Shown one piece after another: positions 1 through 6,323 of a stretch of 29,495 nucleotides of DNA (within the stretch, counting starts at the first letter, position 1; each line of letters begins with the position of its first letter). The notes under the pieces are model-generated. The model made no database searches, was not told the DNA's origin, and was given only the letters and a program-made list of their open reading frames with translations. Where the stretch lies: the NCBI GenBank assembly GCA_016794285.1, contig JAEUKO010000018.1, positions 1 through 29,495 on the forward strand, given 5' to 3'. A program made the translations under genes and the position numbers. The DNA is from UBA1573 sp016794285 (GTDB taxonomy: Bacteria; Pseudomonadota; Alphaproteobacteria; Micavibrionales; Micavibrionaceae).

Positions 1-74
1 ATCCCGACGTGACGCAGCAGGATAACAGTCCATCTCGGACCTTGAGTTATGCGTAAAAGGAGGGACGGGGAAAA

Positions 75-150
75 TGGTGCCCAAGGGCGGGTTTGAACCA
101 CCGACACAGCGATTTTCAGTCGCTTGCTCTACCAGCTGAGCTACTTGGGC
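75..150 (-). tRNA. tRNA-Phe (anticodon GAA), CCA encoded
   Basis: Read on the minus strand, the 76-nt sequence folds as a full cloverleaf. The acceptor stem is GCCCAAG/CTTGGGC, the D stem GCTC/GAGC, the anticodon stem AGCGA/TCGCT and the T stem GGTGG/CCGCC with one G-U pair and a TTCAAAC loop. The anticodon loop CTGAAAA places GAA at 34-36, so it reads phenylalanine codons. The 3' CCA is in the DNA (75-77). It lies on the same strand as infA-maf-rng, a known alphaproteobacterial arrangement, and has its own promoter just upstream. Confidence 0.97.
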
Positions 151-170
151 ACTCGTTTGCTAGCTAGGGG

Positions 171-199
171 GTTATAAAAGAAGAGAAGCCCCCTGTCTA
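171..199 (-). promoter_or_regulatory. Sigma-70-type promoter of tRNA-Phe
   Basis: On the minus strand TAGACA (194-199) and TATAAC (171-176) are 17 bp apart, and the -10 box ends 20 bp before the tRNA. Transcription should begin about 13 nt before the mature 5' end. The bases just after the -10 box are CCCCC, a GC-rich discriminator of the kind found at stable-RNA promoters under stringent control. The element sits in the 78 bp between the rng stop codon and the tRNA. Confidence 0.7.
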
Positions 200-228
200 G
201 ATGAAAAATTCCAGACGAAAAACCGTTC

Positions 229-1458
229 TTACCCCTCGAACAAATAGCCAACTCGTTCAAAAAGCGTAGGGGTGCGGCGTTGCCGAGAGATTTCCAGCAG
301 GCCGAGGGCGGTAAATCCGTGAATCTGGACGGTGCAGGGGTCCTCTCCGGTCAGTTTTTCAACGTGTTCCAGAAGCTGTTTGCGCTCTTTTTCGTCTTTG
401 AGGTTAATAAAATCAACCATAATGATTCCGCCCAGATTGCGAACGCGGATCTGACGGGCAATCTCGGTTGCGGCATCCAGATTAATGGTCAGGTTGCTAT
501 TTTTATCTGCGCCACGGTTCACGTCAATGGCGGTCAAGGCTGCGGTTCCTTGAATGAGAACGTTCCCCCCGCCAGTCAAGATGGCGTAGGGCTGTAACAA
601 TTCCTCAATCGGTTTCATAAGGTCGTAATAATCAAGCAAGGCGAGATCTTTGGACGCATCTTTTAGTTCAACCGGACGGATTTTAGGAACAAGGTCAGGA
701 GCAAATAATTCGCACCAATCTTCGGCGGTTTGAAAGTGGTCCATCGTGACAACTTCAATCCGGCGGATAGGCCTTGCCGAATTGTCACTGAGCGTGCGCT
801 GCAGAGCATCTGGCCCCTCCATAATCAAGAGACTTTCCTGACCTGTTGCGTGTTCGGACAATCCTTCCCAGACGGCTTTGAGAATTTTTGCCTCACGCAT
901 GAGAATATCGCTTTGAGTATTGGCCGCCGAAGCTCGCAAAATGCAGCCATGAACATCCGTCAAATTGACCATCATCTCTTCAAGTTGCTTGCGGAGTTTC
1001 TTGTCCCGAAGGCGGGATGAAATGCGGTTGCTGTCATCCAGCGGAGTAAAGATAAGGTGGCGGCCCTGAATGGCCACATCCATACTTACTACTGGAGCTT
1101 TGTCCTCCAGCGGGCGGTTATCTTCGAACTCTGGATCAAGATAACCTTGTTTGGCCTGAACCAGAATATAGCTTCCAGATTTGAGCAGCTTGCCAATAGG
1201 TTGCTGGCCGCCTTTTTGCAGTTTGCCGTCCTTGTCGTGAAACCGAACATCGCGGTTAAACAAAATTCCCGTCGTGTCTCCGTCAAGGTCGAGAAAGGCG
1301 GCGTCAAGTTTGGTGTCTATGCGGTCAATCTTTGCCCAATAGATGGACCCCCAGCGGACCAGCTCATGAGGGGGGTCAACTTCTAAACTTTCAATGCGCC
1401 GCCGCTCCGTCGCGGCGACCCACAAACTTCCATCTTGTTCTTCAATGACAATGTCCAA
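229..1458 (-). CDS. rng: Ribonuclease G/E family endoribonuclease, short form
   Basis: This 409-residue protein is the catalytic core of the RNase E/G family, which cleaves single-stranded RNA in rRNA maturation and mRNA decay. An S1-like RNA-binding region lies near residues 35-110 (WGSIYWAKIDRID, AAFLDLDGDTTGIL). The two metal-binding aspartates of the DNase I-like domain are visible: D312 in TAIDVNRG and D349 in GGIIMVDFINL. The protein ends soon after (SRQRRTPTLFERVGYLFEG). It has no CPxCxG zinc-link motif and no small C-terminal domain, whereas E. coli RNase G has about 489 residues. The start is 5 bp after the maf stop, so it is the third gene of an infA-maf-rng operon. The zinc-ribbon gene yacG, often next in this order, is absent; only 78 bp separate rng from tRNA-Phe. 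Confidence 0.93.
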   Translation of the reverse strand: MDIVIEEQDGSLWVAATERRRIESLEVDPPHELVRWGSIYWAKIDRIDTKLDAAFLDLDGDTTGILFNRDVRFHDKDGKLQKGGQQPIGKLLKSGSYILVQAKQGYLDPEFEDNRPLEDKAPVVSMDVAIQGRHLIFTPLDDSNRISSRLRDKKLRKQLEEMMVNLTDVHGCILRASAANTQSDILMREAKILKAVWEGLSEHATGQESLLIMEGPDALQRTLSDNSARPIRRIEVVTMDHFQTAEDWCELFAPDLVPKIRPVELKDASKDLALLDYYDLMKPIEELLQPYAILTGGGNVLIQGTAALTAIDVNRGADKNSNLTINLDAATEIARQIRVRNLGGIIMVDFINLKDEKERKQLLEHVEKLTGEDPCTVQIHGFTALGLLEISRQRRTPTLFERVGYLFEG

Positions 1459-1463
1459 GGCGA

Positions 1464-2048
1464 TCAGCTTTCGGAAATGAAAAAACCGGAACCGGTTAAC
1501 ATCTGGATTGTATCATAAACAGATAATCCTACCACACCCGAATACGTCCCACGGATCGAGGGGATAAAGGCCGCTGCAAGCCCTTGAATGGCGTAACCTC
1601 CGGCTTTGCCTTGCCATTCTCCGCTTGCAATATAGGCGTTAATTTCCGCAGCTCCGAGGCGTTTCATTTCCACAACGGCCATCGTCACGCGGGAGAGCAT
1701 TTTTCCTTCGGGCGTGCGGATGGCAATCCCGCCATAGACACGGTGACGCCGACCAGAGAGAAGGGCGAGGCAAGCCCGCGCTTCCTCTTCCGTTTCTGTT
1801 TTCGGCAAAATGCGGAGGCCGCAGCCAACAACAGTATCCGCCGCCAAAACAAAAGAAGATGGGCTTGGCGGAATAGCAGAAGCCTTGGCCACAGACAGGC
1901 GCAAAGCAAGAGCTCTCGGCTTTTCATTCTTGAGAGGGGTTTCGTCAAGATCGGCGGGAATAATCTGGTCCGGAATGATCCCTACCTGTTTGAGCAGGTC
2001 AAGCCGCCGTGGCGAGCTGGAGGCAAGGATGAGCGGTTTATTTTTCAC
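1464..2048 (-). CDS. maf: Maf family nucleoside triphosphate pyrophosphatase
   Basis: The 194-residue product has the usual Maf length and opens with the family signature LILASSSPRRLDLL. Further conserved blocks are IIPADLDE, LAADTVV and the C-terminal GGYAIQGLAA. The DTVV and GKAGGYAIQG blocks form the nucleotide-binding pocket. Maf proteins hydrolyse non-canonical or standard nucleoside triphosphates to monophosphates and are thought to clean the nucleotide pool or affect septation; the exact substrate cannot be read from the sequence. The gene overlaps the end of infA by 11 bp and is followed 5 bp later by rng, so translational coupling within one transcript is likely. Confidence 0.95.
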   Translation of the reverse strand: MKNKPLILASSSPRRLDLLKQVGIIPDQIIPADLDETPLKNEKPRALALRLSVAKASAIPPSPSSFVLAADTVVGCGLRILPKTETEEEARACLALLSGRRHRVYGGIAIRTPEGKMLSRVTMAVVEMKRLGAAEINAYIASGEWQGKAGGYAIQGLAAAFIPSIRGTYSGVVGLSVYDTIQMLTGSGFFISES

Positions 2049-2256
2049 GGAAGATGATCCGGCCTTTGGTCAGATCGTAAGGAGTCATTTCGACAATGAC
2101 CGTATCCCCTTGCAAGACACGGATGCGGTTCTTGCGCATTTTCCCTGCGGTGTGGGCTAGAATTTCGTGGTCATTCTCCAACTTAACGCGAAACATTGCG
2201 TTGGGGAGGATTTCAGAAACAACGCCTTTGAATTCGATGAGGTCTTCTTTTGCCAT
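2038..2256 (-). CDS. infA: Translation initiation factor IF-1
   Basis: The 72-residue product is a standard IF-1: a single OB-fold beginning MAKEDLIEFKGVVSEILPN, with NAMFRVKLEN, HEILAHTAGKMRKNRIRVL and GDTVIVEMTPYDLTKGRI. IF-1 binds the ribosomal A site during initiation. The frame is open for 18 more codons upstream, but the conserved family start is the ATG at 2256, and the extension has no family similarity. No good Shine-Dalgarno sequence precedes this ATG. It heads the infA-maf-rng run and overlaps maf by 11 bp. A good promoter lies 34 bp upstream. Confidence 0.97.
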   Translation of the reverse strand: MAKEDLIEFKGVVSEILPNAMFRVKLENDHEILAHTAGKMRKNRIRVLQGDTVIVEMTPYDLTKGRIIFREK

Positions 2257-2289
2257 ATTTGTCAGTCTAACGGGTTGAAATTTGTATCT

Positions 2290-2317
2290 TCTATAGTCCT
2301 TTAAGGACAAAAAGCAA
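2290..2317 (-). promoter_or_regulatory. Promoter of infA with a palindrome in its spacer
   Basis: On the minus strand TTGCTT (2312-2317) and TATAGA (2290-2295) are separated by 16 bp, placing transcription start about 27 nt before the infA ATG. The spacer holds GTCCTTTAAGGAC (2296-2308), a perfect palindrome around one central base, touching the -10 box. Its position would suit an operator, although a chance palindrome is possible. The divergent gene at 2413 starts about 95 bp away. Confidence 0.55.
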
Positions 2318-2412
2318 AGCGGTTTTTAATTATATTCTGGAAAACAAAAAACCATCAAAAAATATTGAATAATTATGGGAATTTGTGTACACATAAGACA
2401 ACAGGAAAAAAG

Positions 2413-3414
2413 ATGGCTGGCAATACCGGATTAAAGAACCCTTATGCGCTGCAAACAGATTTGCAACGCTTGGTTGTTGCCTTTCGTCATGCCGCGAATA
2501 CGGACTATCTTGTTTACGATGCGAGCAGAGACAAGGGCCGTCTTGTTTGTCCGCATTGCCTAGAGGCCGAGCTTCATTACTGCGCGGGGTCTCCAACGAA
2601 GCGGGGGGACAATGAGCGCGGAGCCATGCCTCATTTTAGAAGTAATGAGTTAGCCCGCCATTCTCCTGATTGCCTATCTTTGTTGCCTTCGGGGGAAAGT
2701 GATGACGATCAACAGGAGATTGATCCGTCCAAAGGGTTCAAAATTCATCTTAATTTGGGAATCTCTAAAGAAGAATTTTGTCGAGCCGCCATGGGTGAGA
2801 ATGACTTGAAAGGCAGAAAAACTTTTCCAGCCAAAAAGCCTAAAGATTTTATTCATTTAATGTGTTCAGCCCAAATCCAGCGAGTTTTAGATAGCGTTAT
2901 TATTTACCATGATTTCCAAATTCCTTGGTCAGAATTTTTTGTACGCCGCACGGCCAACGACAACAGAGATAAAACGGCTGTGCGCTGGACTGAGCTAGCA
3001 AAAAAACTGCAGAGGGCGAAGGAAGGGGCTGAAACTCGTAGGCTCTTTCACATCAAAATCGAAGACGCGCCGAGGTTGATGAGAGATTGGCAAGGAGGAG
3101 GGGATCGACAAAGATATACGTTGCCTTGCTTCTCTGCCTATATTGCGGCAGAAGGAAGAGTTTGTAGGGTTCAGCCTTTTTTGCAAGTAACAGGAAGCGC
3201 ATTGAACTCGTTGCAAGTTGGAGAAGAGTATCTGGTTCTGACGGAAAGCCCTAGGCTTTACAAAGGCAAAGATTGTAAAAAGTGGTATCTGGATATTCCT
3301 TTGTCCAATCCGGACAGGTGTTGCCGAGTTGATCTTGCCGATATTGCCAGAAAAACCAAGGAAAGAGTCAACAAGATTGATCCGTCTGCGATGAGACATC
3401 CGGCACTGGTATAG
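2413..3414 (+). CDS. Hypothetical protein with a CoiA-like N-terminal zinc-binding motif
   Basis: I do not recognise this 333-residue protein. Residues 46-87 hold CPHC (C46, C49), then PHFRS (H74) and HSPDC (H83, C87). This spacing resembles the small zinc-binding region at the N terminus of CoiA-like and related nuclease-associated proteins, but the rest gives no clear match. The remainder is soluble and charged, with no signal peptide or membrane segment; about residues 225-305 (LPCFSAYIAAEGRVCRVQPF and onward) could be a beta-rich domain. The ATG at 2413 is preferred because AGGA lies 6 nt upstream; an in-frame TTG at 2365 has no such signal. It is a single gene, divergent from infA and followed by repeats, and looks more AT-rich than its neighbours. 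It may be accessory. Confidence 0.75.
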   Translation: MAGNTGLKNPYALQTDLQRLVVAFRHAANTDYLVYDASRDKGRLVCPHCLEAELHYCAGSPTKRGDNERGAMPHFRSNELARHSPDCLSLLPSGESDDDQQEIDPSKGFKIHLNLGISKEEFCRAAMGENDLKGRKTFPAKKPKDFIHLMCSAQIQRVLDSVIIYHDFQIPWSEFFVRRTANDNRDKTAVRWTELAKKLQRAKEGAETRRLFHIKIEDAPRLMRDWQGGGDRQRYTLPCFSAYIAAEGRVCRVQPFLQVTGSALNSLQVGEEYLVLTESPRLYKGKDCKKWYLDIPLSNPDRCCRVDLADIARKTKERVNKIDPSAMRHPALV

Positions 3415-3433
3415 GGGAGCAGATCAATGGGGT

Positions 3434-3472
3434 CCCCCCTCACCTCAATCCTCTCCCTCAGGGGGAGAGGAT
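3434..3472. repeat. Partial copy of the C/T-rich double-hairpin repeat (family A)
   Basis: The segment CCCCCCTCACCTCAATCC followed by the hairpin CCTCTCCCTCAGGGGGAGAGG matches the half of the family A element seen in full at 5199-5288 and 15313-15403. It lies 20 bp after the stop of the zinc-finger-like gene and is joined to a family B element at 3483. Confidence 0.75.
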
Positions 3473-3482
3473 GTTCTTTCTT

Positions 3483-3545
3483 TTCTGGATCGCCCTAGAA
3501 TTTGTCTGACGCCAAATTCGGGCGATGACGGACGTTTGCAACAGG
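3483..3545 (-). repeat. Family B inverted-repeat element, copy 1
   Basis: The minus-strand sequence begins CCTGTTGCAAACGTCCGTC and continues as a hairpin with arms ATCGCCCGAATTTG and CAAATTCTAGGGCGAT. It matches the plus-strand element at 5024-5086 over 63 bp with about five differences by eye. Near-identity at two sites in opposite orientations shows this is a dispersed repeat and not a local structure. Confidence 0.85.
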
Positions 3546-3593
3546 GGAGTTTTCAGAAGAAAGATTGTTTTTCTCAAAGAAATGCGCGTAAGG

Positions 3594-3611
3594 CCTTGAC
3601 CTTATTCAAGG
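3594..3611. promoter_or_regulatory. Inverted repeat upstream of odhB, possible operator
   Basis: CCTTGA, six bases, then TCAAGG form a perfect inverted repeat 50 bp before the odhB start. A -35-like TTGACC overlaps the left arm, but no convincing -10 box follows, so a regulatory role is a guess from position only. Confidence 0.3.
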
Positions 3612-3661
3612 AAAGGTGAATCTTTCTCCTGTTGCAATTCAACCCATCAGGATCAAAAAGA

Positions 3662-4852
3662 ATGTCCCAGATCGTAGTTCCTACTTTAGGCGAATCCGTT
3701 TCCGAAGCCACGGTTGCCAAATGGCTGAAGAAAGAAGGGGAGGCCGTCAAAGCGGACGAACCCATTGTCGAGCTTGAAACAGACAAGGTTACGCTGGAGG
3801 TTAATGCACCCGCCGCTGGAATGATCGCAAAAATTATCGCTCCCGCAGGAAGTGCGGTGAAGGTTGGAGCTTTGCTGGGTGAGATTGCCAATAGCAGCGG
3901 AGCGGTTGCGCCTGCTGTTTCTGTCTCTGCTCCCGCGCCTACACCTGTTGTGGCTCTTGCCTCTGTGACAGAGGAAAAACTTTCTCCGGCTGTACGCAAG
4001 ATGGTTGACGATCATAAAGTGAATCCAGCCGAAATTTCTGGATCTGGCAAAGATGGTCGTGTGACCAAGGGCGATGTGATTGTTCATCTCGATACGCCTC
4101 GGGCGGCATCGGTTTCTCCAGTTGTTGAGGTGGCTCCGCGTGTGGTTGGACCTCGGGAAGAGCGGGTTAAAATGACCCGCCTGCGTCAGAAAATCGCGCA
4201 GCGTTTGAAGGAAGCGCAGAACACGGCGGCCATTCTGACCACTTTCAACGAAGTGGATATGGGAGCCGTCATGGATTTGCGGAACACCTATAAAGATGTC
4301 TTTGAAAAGAAACACGGAACCAAACTCGGTTTCATGTCGTTCTTTGTTAAGGCAGCGGTCAACGCTCTGAAAGAAATCCCGGCGGTTAATGCCGAAATCA
4401 ATGGTGATGATATTATTTACAAGAACTACTATGATATTTCCGTGGCAGTGAGTACGCCAAACGGTTTGGTGGTTCCGGTGGTTCGTGATTGTGACACCAA
4501 GTCTATGGCTCAGATTGAAAAAGAAATTACGCTGCTCGGAACAAAAGCGCGGGATGGAAAAATCTCTCTGGAAGAAATGACAGGGGGAACCTTTACCATC
4601 ACCAACGGGGGGATTTTCGGATCGCTCATGTCCACGCCGATTATCAATCCGCCACAGGTTGCGATTCTCGGGATGCATAAAATTCAACAACGCCCCATGG
4701 TCATGCCTGATGGTTCGATCAAGGCGCGTCCAATGATGTATCTGGCCATGTCCTACGACCACCGGATTATTGATGGGCGGGAAGCGGTGACGTTCCTTGT
4801 TCGGATTAAAGAATCTCTGGAAGACCCATCACGGATTATTCTCGATTTGTAA
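3662..4852 (+). CDS. odhB: 2-oxoglutarate dehydrogenase E2 (dihydrolipoyllysine succinyltransferase)
   Basis: OdhB passes the succinyl group from the E1 component to CoA in the TCA cycle. The 396-residue protein has the standard three parts. The lipoyl domain covers residues 1-76, with the lipoylated lysine K42 in ELETDKVTLEV. The peripheral subunit-binding domain lies near 108-145 (LSPAVRKMVDDH, GSGKDGRVTKGDV). The catalytic domain ends in SYDHRIIDG, with the active-site H367 and D371. The opening IVVPTLGESVSEATVAKW is typical of the succinyl type and not the pyruvate type. The ATG at 3662 has AGGA 9 nt upstream and starts directly with the lipoyl domain. The E1 gene sucA is not upstream, and lpd begins 4.67 kb downstream beyond a four-gene minus-strand block, so the usual sucA-sucB-lpd order is broken here. 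Confidence 0.96.
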   Translation: MSQIVVPTLGESVSEATVAKWLKKEGEAVKADEPIVELETDKVTLEVNAPAAGMIAKIIAPAGSAVKVGALLGEIANSSGAVAPAVSVSAPAPTPVVALASVTEEKLSPAVRKMVDDHKVNPAEISGSGKDGRVTKGDVIVHLDTPRAASVSPVVEVAPRVVGPREERVKMTRLRQKIAQRLKEAQNTAAILTTFNEVDMGAVMDLRNTYKDVFEKKHGTKLGFMSFFVKAAVNALKEIPAVNAEINGDDIIYKNYYDISVAVSTPNGLVVPVVRDCDTKSMAQIEKEITLLGTKARDGKISLEEMTGGTFTITNGGIFGSLMSTPIINPPQVAILGMHKIQQRPMVMPDGSIKARPMMYLAMSYDHRIIDGREAVTFLVRIKESLEDPSRIILDL

Positions 4853-4894
4853 TCAACTTGTTGAAGAATTCTTCCTCCCCCTCATCCTCCCCCT

Positions 4895-4961
4895 GTCACC
4901 CCCGCTTATAGGCGGGGGTCTGGAATCTCGTGCAGCTTCGCTTCCCTTGTCGGGGATGACG
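4895..4961. repeat. Composite repeat: C-like hairpin, E segment and partial family D
   Basis: A hairpin CCCCCGC-TTATAG-GCGGGGG (4899-4918) sits between GTCA and TCTGGA, the same borders as the family C elements. It is followed by GAATCTCGTGCAGCTTCGC, a segment found again at 25191-25212 and, inverted, near 18615-18637. Next comes TCCCTTGTCGGGGATGAC, the end of a family D element (compare 25253-25270). The order of pieces is the same as at 25145-25270, so this is a shortened copy of that composite. Confidence 0.7.
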
Positions 4962-5023
4962 AAGGGAGGGAATAACCAAAAACCCGCTACTTCGGCGGAG
5001 GCCGGAGTCCAGACTCCGTTAGA

Positions 5024-5086
5024 CCTGTTGCAAAACTCCGTCATCGCCCGAATTTGGCGGAAGGCAAATTCTAGGGCGATCCAGAA
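5024..5086 (+). repeat. Family B inverted-repeat element, copy 2
   Basis: It begins CCTGTTGCAAAACTCCGTC and contains the hairpin arms ATCGCCCGAATTTG and CAAATTCTAGGGCGAT. It is nearly the same as copy 1 (3483-3545), which has the opposite orientation. A short hairpin, GGAGT-CCAG-ACTCC (5004-5017), lies just upstream. It sits in the 499-bp gap between the convergent odhB and deaminase genes. Confidence 0.87.
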
Positions 5087-5096
5087 CAGACTGATA

Positions 5097-5163
5097 TTTC
5101 TGGATTCCCTTAGAATTTTTCTATCAAAAAATTCAGGGAATGACGGACTTTTGCAACAAGTCC
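5097..5163 (-). repeat. Family B inverted-repeat element, copy 3, diverged
   Basis: On the minus strand this reads GGACTTGTTGCAAAAGTCCG, then TCATTCCCTGAATTTTTTG and a matching arm AAATTCTAAGGGAATCCAGA. The plan is the same as copy 2 (a GTTGCAAAA.TCCGTCAT tail and a hairpin ending TCCAGA), but the hairpin sequence differs with compensating changes in both arms. Copies 2 and 3 face each other, ten bases apart, so the pair forms a larger inverted repeat of about 140 bp. Confidence 0.8.
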
Positions 5164-5198
5164 GTGGTGAGTTTTTTATCCCCCTCACTACCTTTTCT

Positions 5199-5288
5199 CC
5201 CCCTCACCCTACCCTCTCCCTCGAAGGGGAGAGGGAAAAGACAAGGAAACCTCCTCTCCCCTTGCGGGAGAGGATGGAGGTGAGGGGA
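5199..5288. repeat. Family A double-hairpin repeat, full copy
   Basis: The element starts CCCCCTCACCCTACCCTC and ends GAGGTGAGGGG, an outer inverted repeat. Inside are two hairpins, CCTCTCCCTCGAAGGGGAGAGG-like and CCTCTCCCCTTGCGGGAGAGG-like, giving a cloverleaf-type fold. It matches 15313-15403 almost throughout. Compact arms such as these are typical of short palindromic intergenic repeats. Confidence 0.85.
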
Positions 5289-5290
5289 GA

Positions 5291-5334
5291 TTCTGGATCC
5301 CCCTAGAATCCGTTTCACGGATTCGGGGGATGAC
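5291..5334. repeat. Strong hairpin with family C borders
   Basis: The segment TTCTGGATCCCCCTAGAATCCG, a loop TTTCA, then CGGATTCGGGGGATGACG forms a long stem (ATCCCCC and GAATCCG paired with CGGATTC and GGGGGAT). Its ends TCTGGATCC and GGATGAC are the same as those of the family C elements at 15407 and 18639, but the middle differs. It follows directly on the family A copy and ends 17 bp before the stop codon of the deaminase gene, so it could help separate the converging transcripts. Confidence 0.7.
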
Positions 5335-5351
5335 GATATGTCTCAATACTT

Positions 5352-6308
5352 TTAGGAAAGGGATTTGAAGGTCAAAAGGCCTGCGGATTGCAGTTGGTCT
5401 CGTGCGATAAGGCAGCTCGGGCTGCGGCCTTTGTTTTCATCGCCGATGTAGAGAGTCTTGATAGACGTGGCAAGGATGTTGACCATCTCGCGGCTGGTGG
5501 GGAGTTGTGCAGACCAGATTAACCCGTCTATCAAGCGATACCCGTAACGCGCTGCCCCCATCAGTAGGCGGTTGGTGGGCTCCAGAAAGAAACTGTATTT
5601 TCCTTCGCTGTTGGCAATGGTTTTATGATCTTCCGCGCTGTCTTCGGAATAGCCAATTGCCGCGTGAAGCGATGCAACAAGAGAGACAATTTCTCCCGAA
5701 GGGTTTGTCGCAAACCCACAAGCCCAACGATCTTTTTTGACGTGAACTGAAGAGACAAGATTTTGCAAATCGGCAAGCGTAGCCTCTTTACCCGCAAAAG
5801 GTTTGATTTCAATGGGGTTATCTTGCGGCGGGATATAATCGGCATCGACCACAAGAATAGGGGTCACGAGGTCTTCTTTGCGGCGGACTTCGTAAACGCT
5901 GATTCCAGCCCGCGCTGCAATGCGCAAGGACATACTTTCAAAATCATCGCCGCGCCGCTGGGCAAAGTCTTTGGTGAAACCTTTGTGGTCGATATAAATT
6001 GTTTTGATTCCAGCCTCGGCTGCGCCTTTTGCGCAGTTGGGGCAGAACGGATCGGTGACGCACAAACTCGCCCCGTCCGTTGCCGTGGGGAAATTCAAAA
6101 TACAGCCAATTTCAGCGTGAACAGTTCCGCTGCTGTCTCCTATCCTCTCATCCATGCCAAGGGTTTCAAGAAGTCTTGGCGGCCAGTCGTTGGTGCGGCA
6201 AATAATTGTATCTCCGCGATACAAAGCCGCCGCGATTTTACTCGAGGGATGAGAAGAGTTGAGAACGATATCAACCGCTCTTTGCGTGGCATCGGCTGGA
6301 GTCAACAT
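5352..6308 (-). CDS. Cytidine/deoxycytidylate deaminase-fold protein with a duplicated, degenerate second domain
   Basis: The 318-residue protein has a zinc deaminase site in its first half: VHAEIGC (H64, catalytic E66) and TDPFCPNC (C89, C92), followed by AGIKTIYIDHKG. Such enzymes remove the amino group from cytosine-type bases, nucleosides or nucleotides; the substrate is not evident. The second half repeats the plan: SIKTLYIGDENKG near residues 276-288 lines up with GIKTIYIDHKG, but the HAE and PCxxC ligands are missing. It therefore looks like a non-catalytic copy that may serve in assembly or substrate control. It is the last gene of a four-gene minus-strand run, 15 bp after the PfkB gene. 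The stop lies next to a repeat cluster. An RNA-editing or tRNA-type deaminase is less likely given the duplicated plan. Confidence 0.78.
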   Translation of the reverse strand: MLTPADATQRAVDIVLNSSHPSSKIAAALYRGDTIICRTNDWPPRLLETLGMDERIGDSSGTVHAEIGCILNFPTATDGASLCVTDPFCPNCAKGAAEAGIKTIYIDHKGFTKDFAQRRGDDFESMSLRIAARAGISVYEVRRKEDLVTPILVVDADYIPPQDNPIEIKPFAGKEATLADLQNLVSSVHVKKDRWACGFATNPSGEIVSLVASLHAAIGYSEDSAEDHKTIANSEGKYSFFLEPTNRLLMGAARYGYRLIDGLIWSAQLPTSREMVNILATSIKTLYIGDENKGRSPSCLIARDQLQSAGLLTFKSLS

Positions 6309-6323
6309 GGGAGATTAAGTCTG

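Noticed and set aside
1..74. Possible feature downstream of tRNA-Phe
   Set aside because: Only a short TTTT follows the CCA end on the minus strand, with no hairpin, and no coding frame is long enough to support.
166..194. Inverted GGGGG and CCCCC arms between rng and tRNA-Phe as a terminator
   Set aside because: The arms are far apart with no T tract after them, and the same bases are better explained as part of the tRNA promoter and its discriminator.
3686..4762. Long open frame of 358 codons antisense to odhB
   Set aside because: It is the mirror of a certain odhB frame; the translation is rich in H, R and N with no family pattern and no ribosome-binding site.
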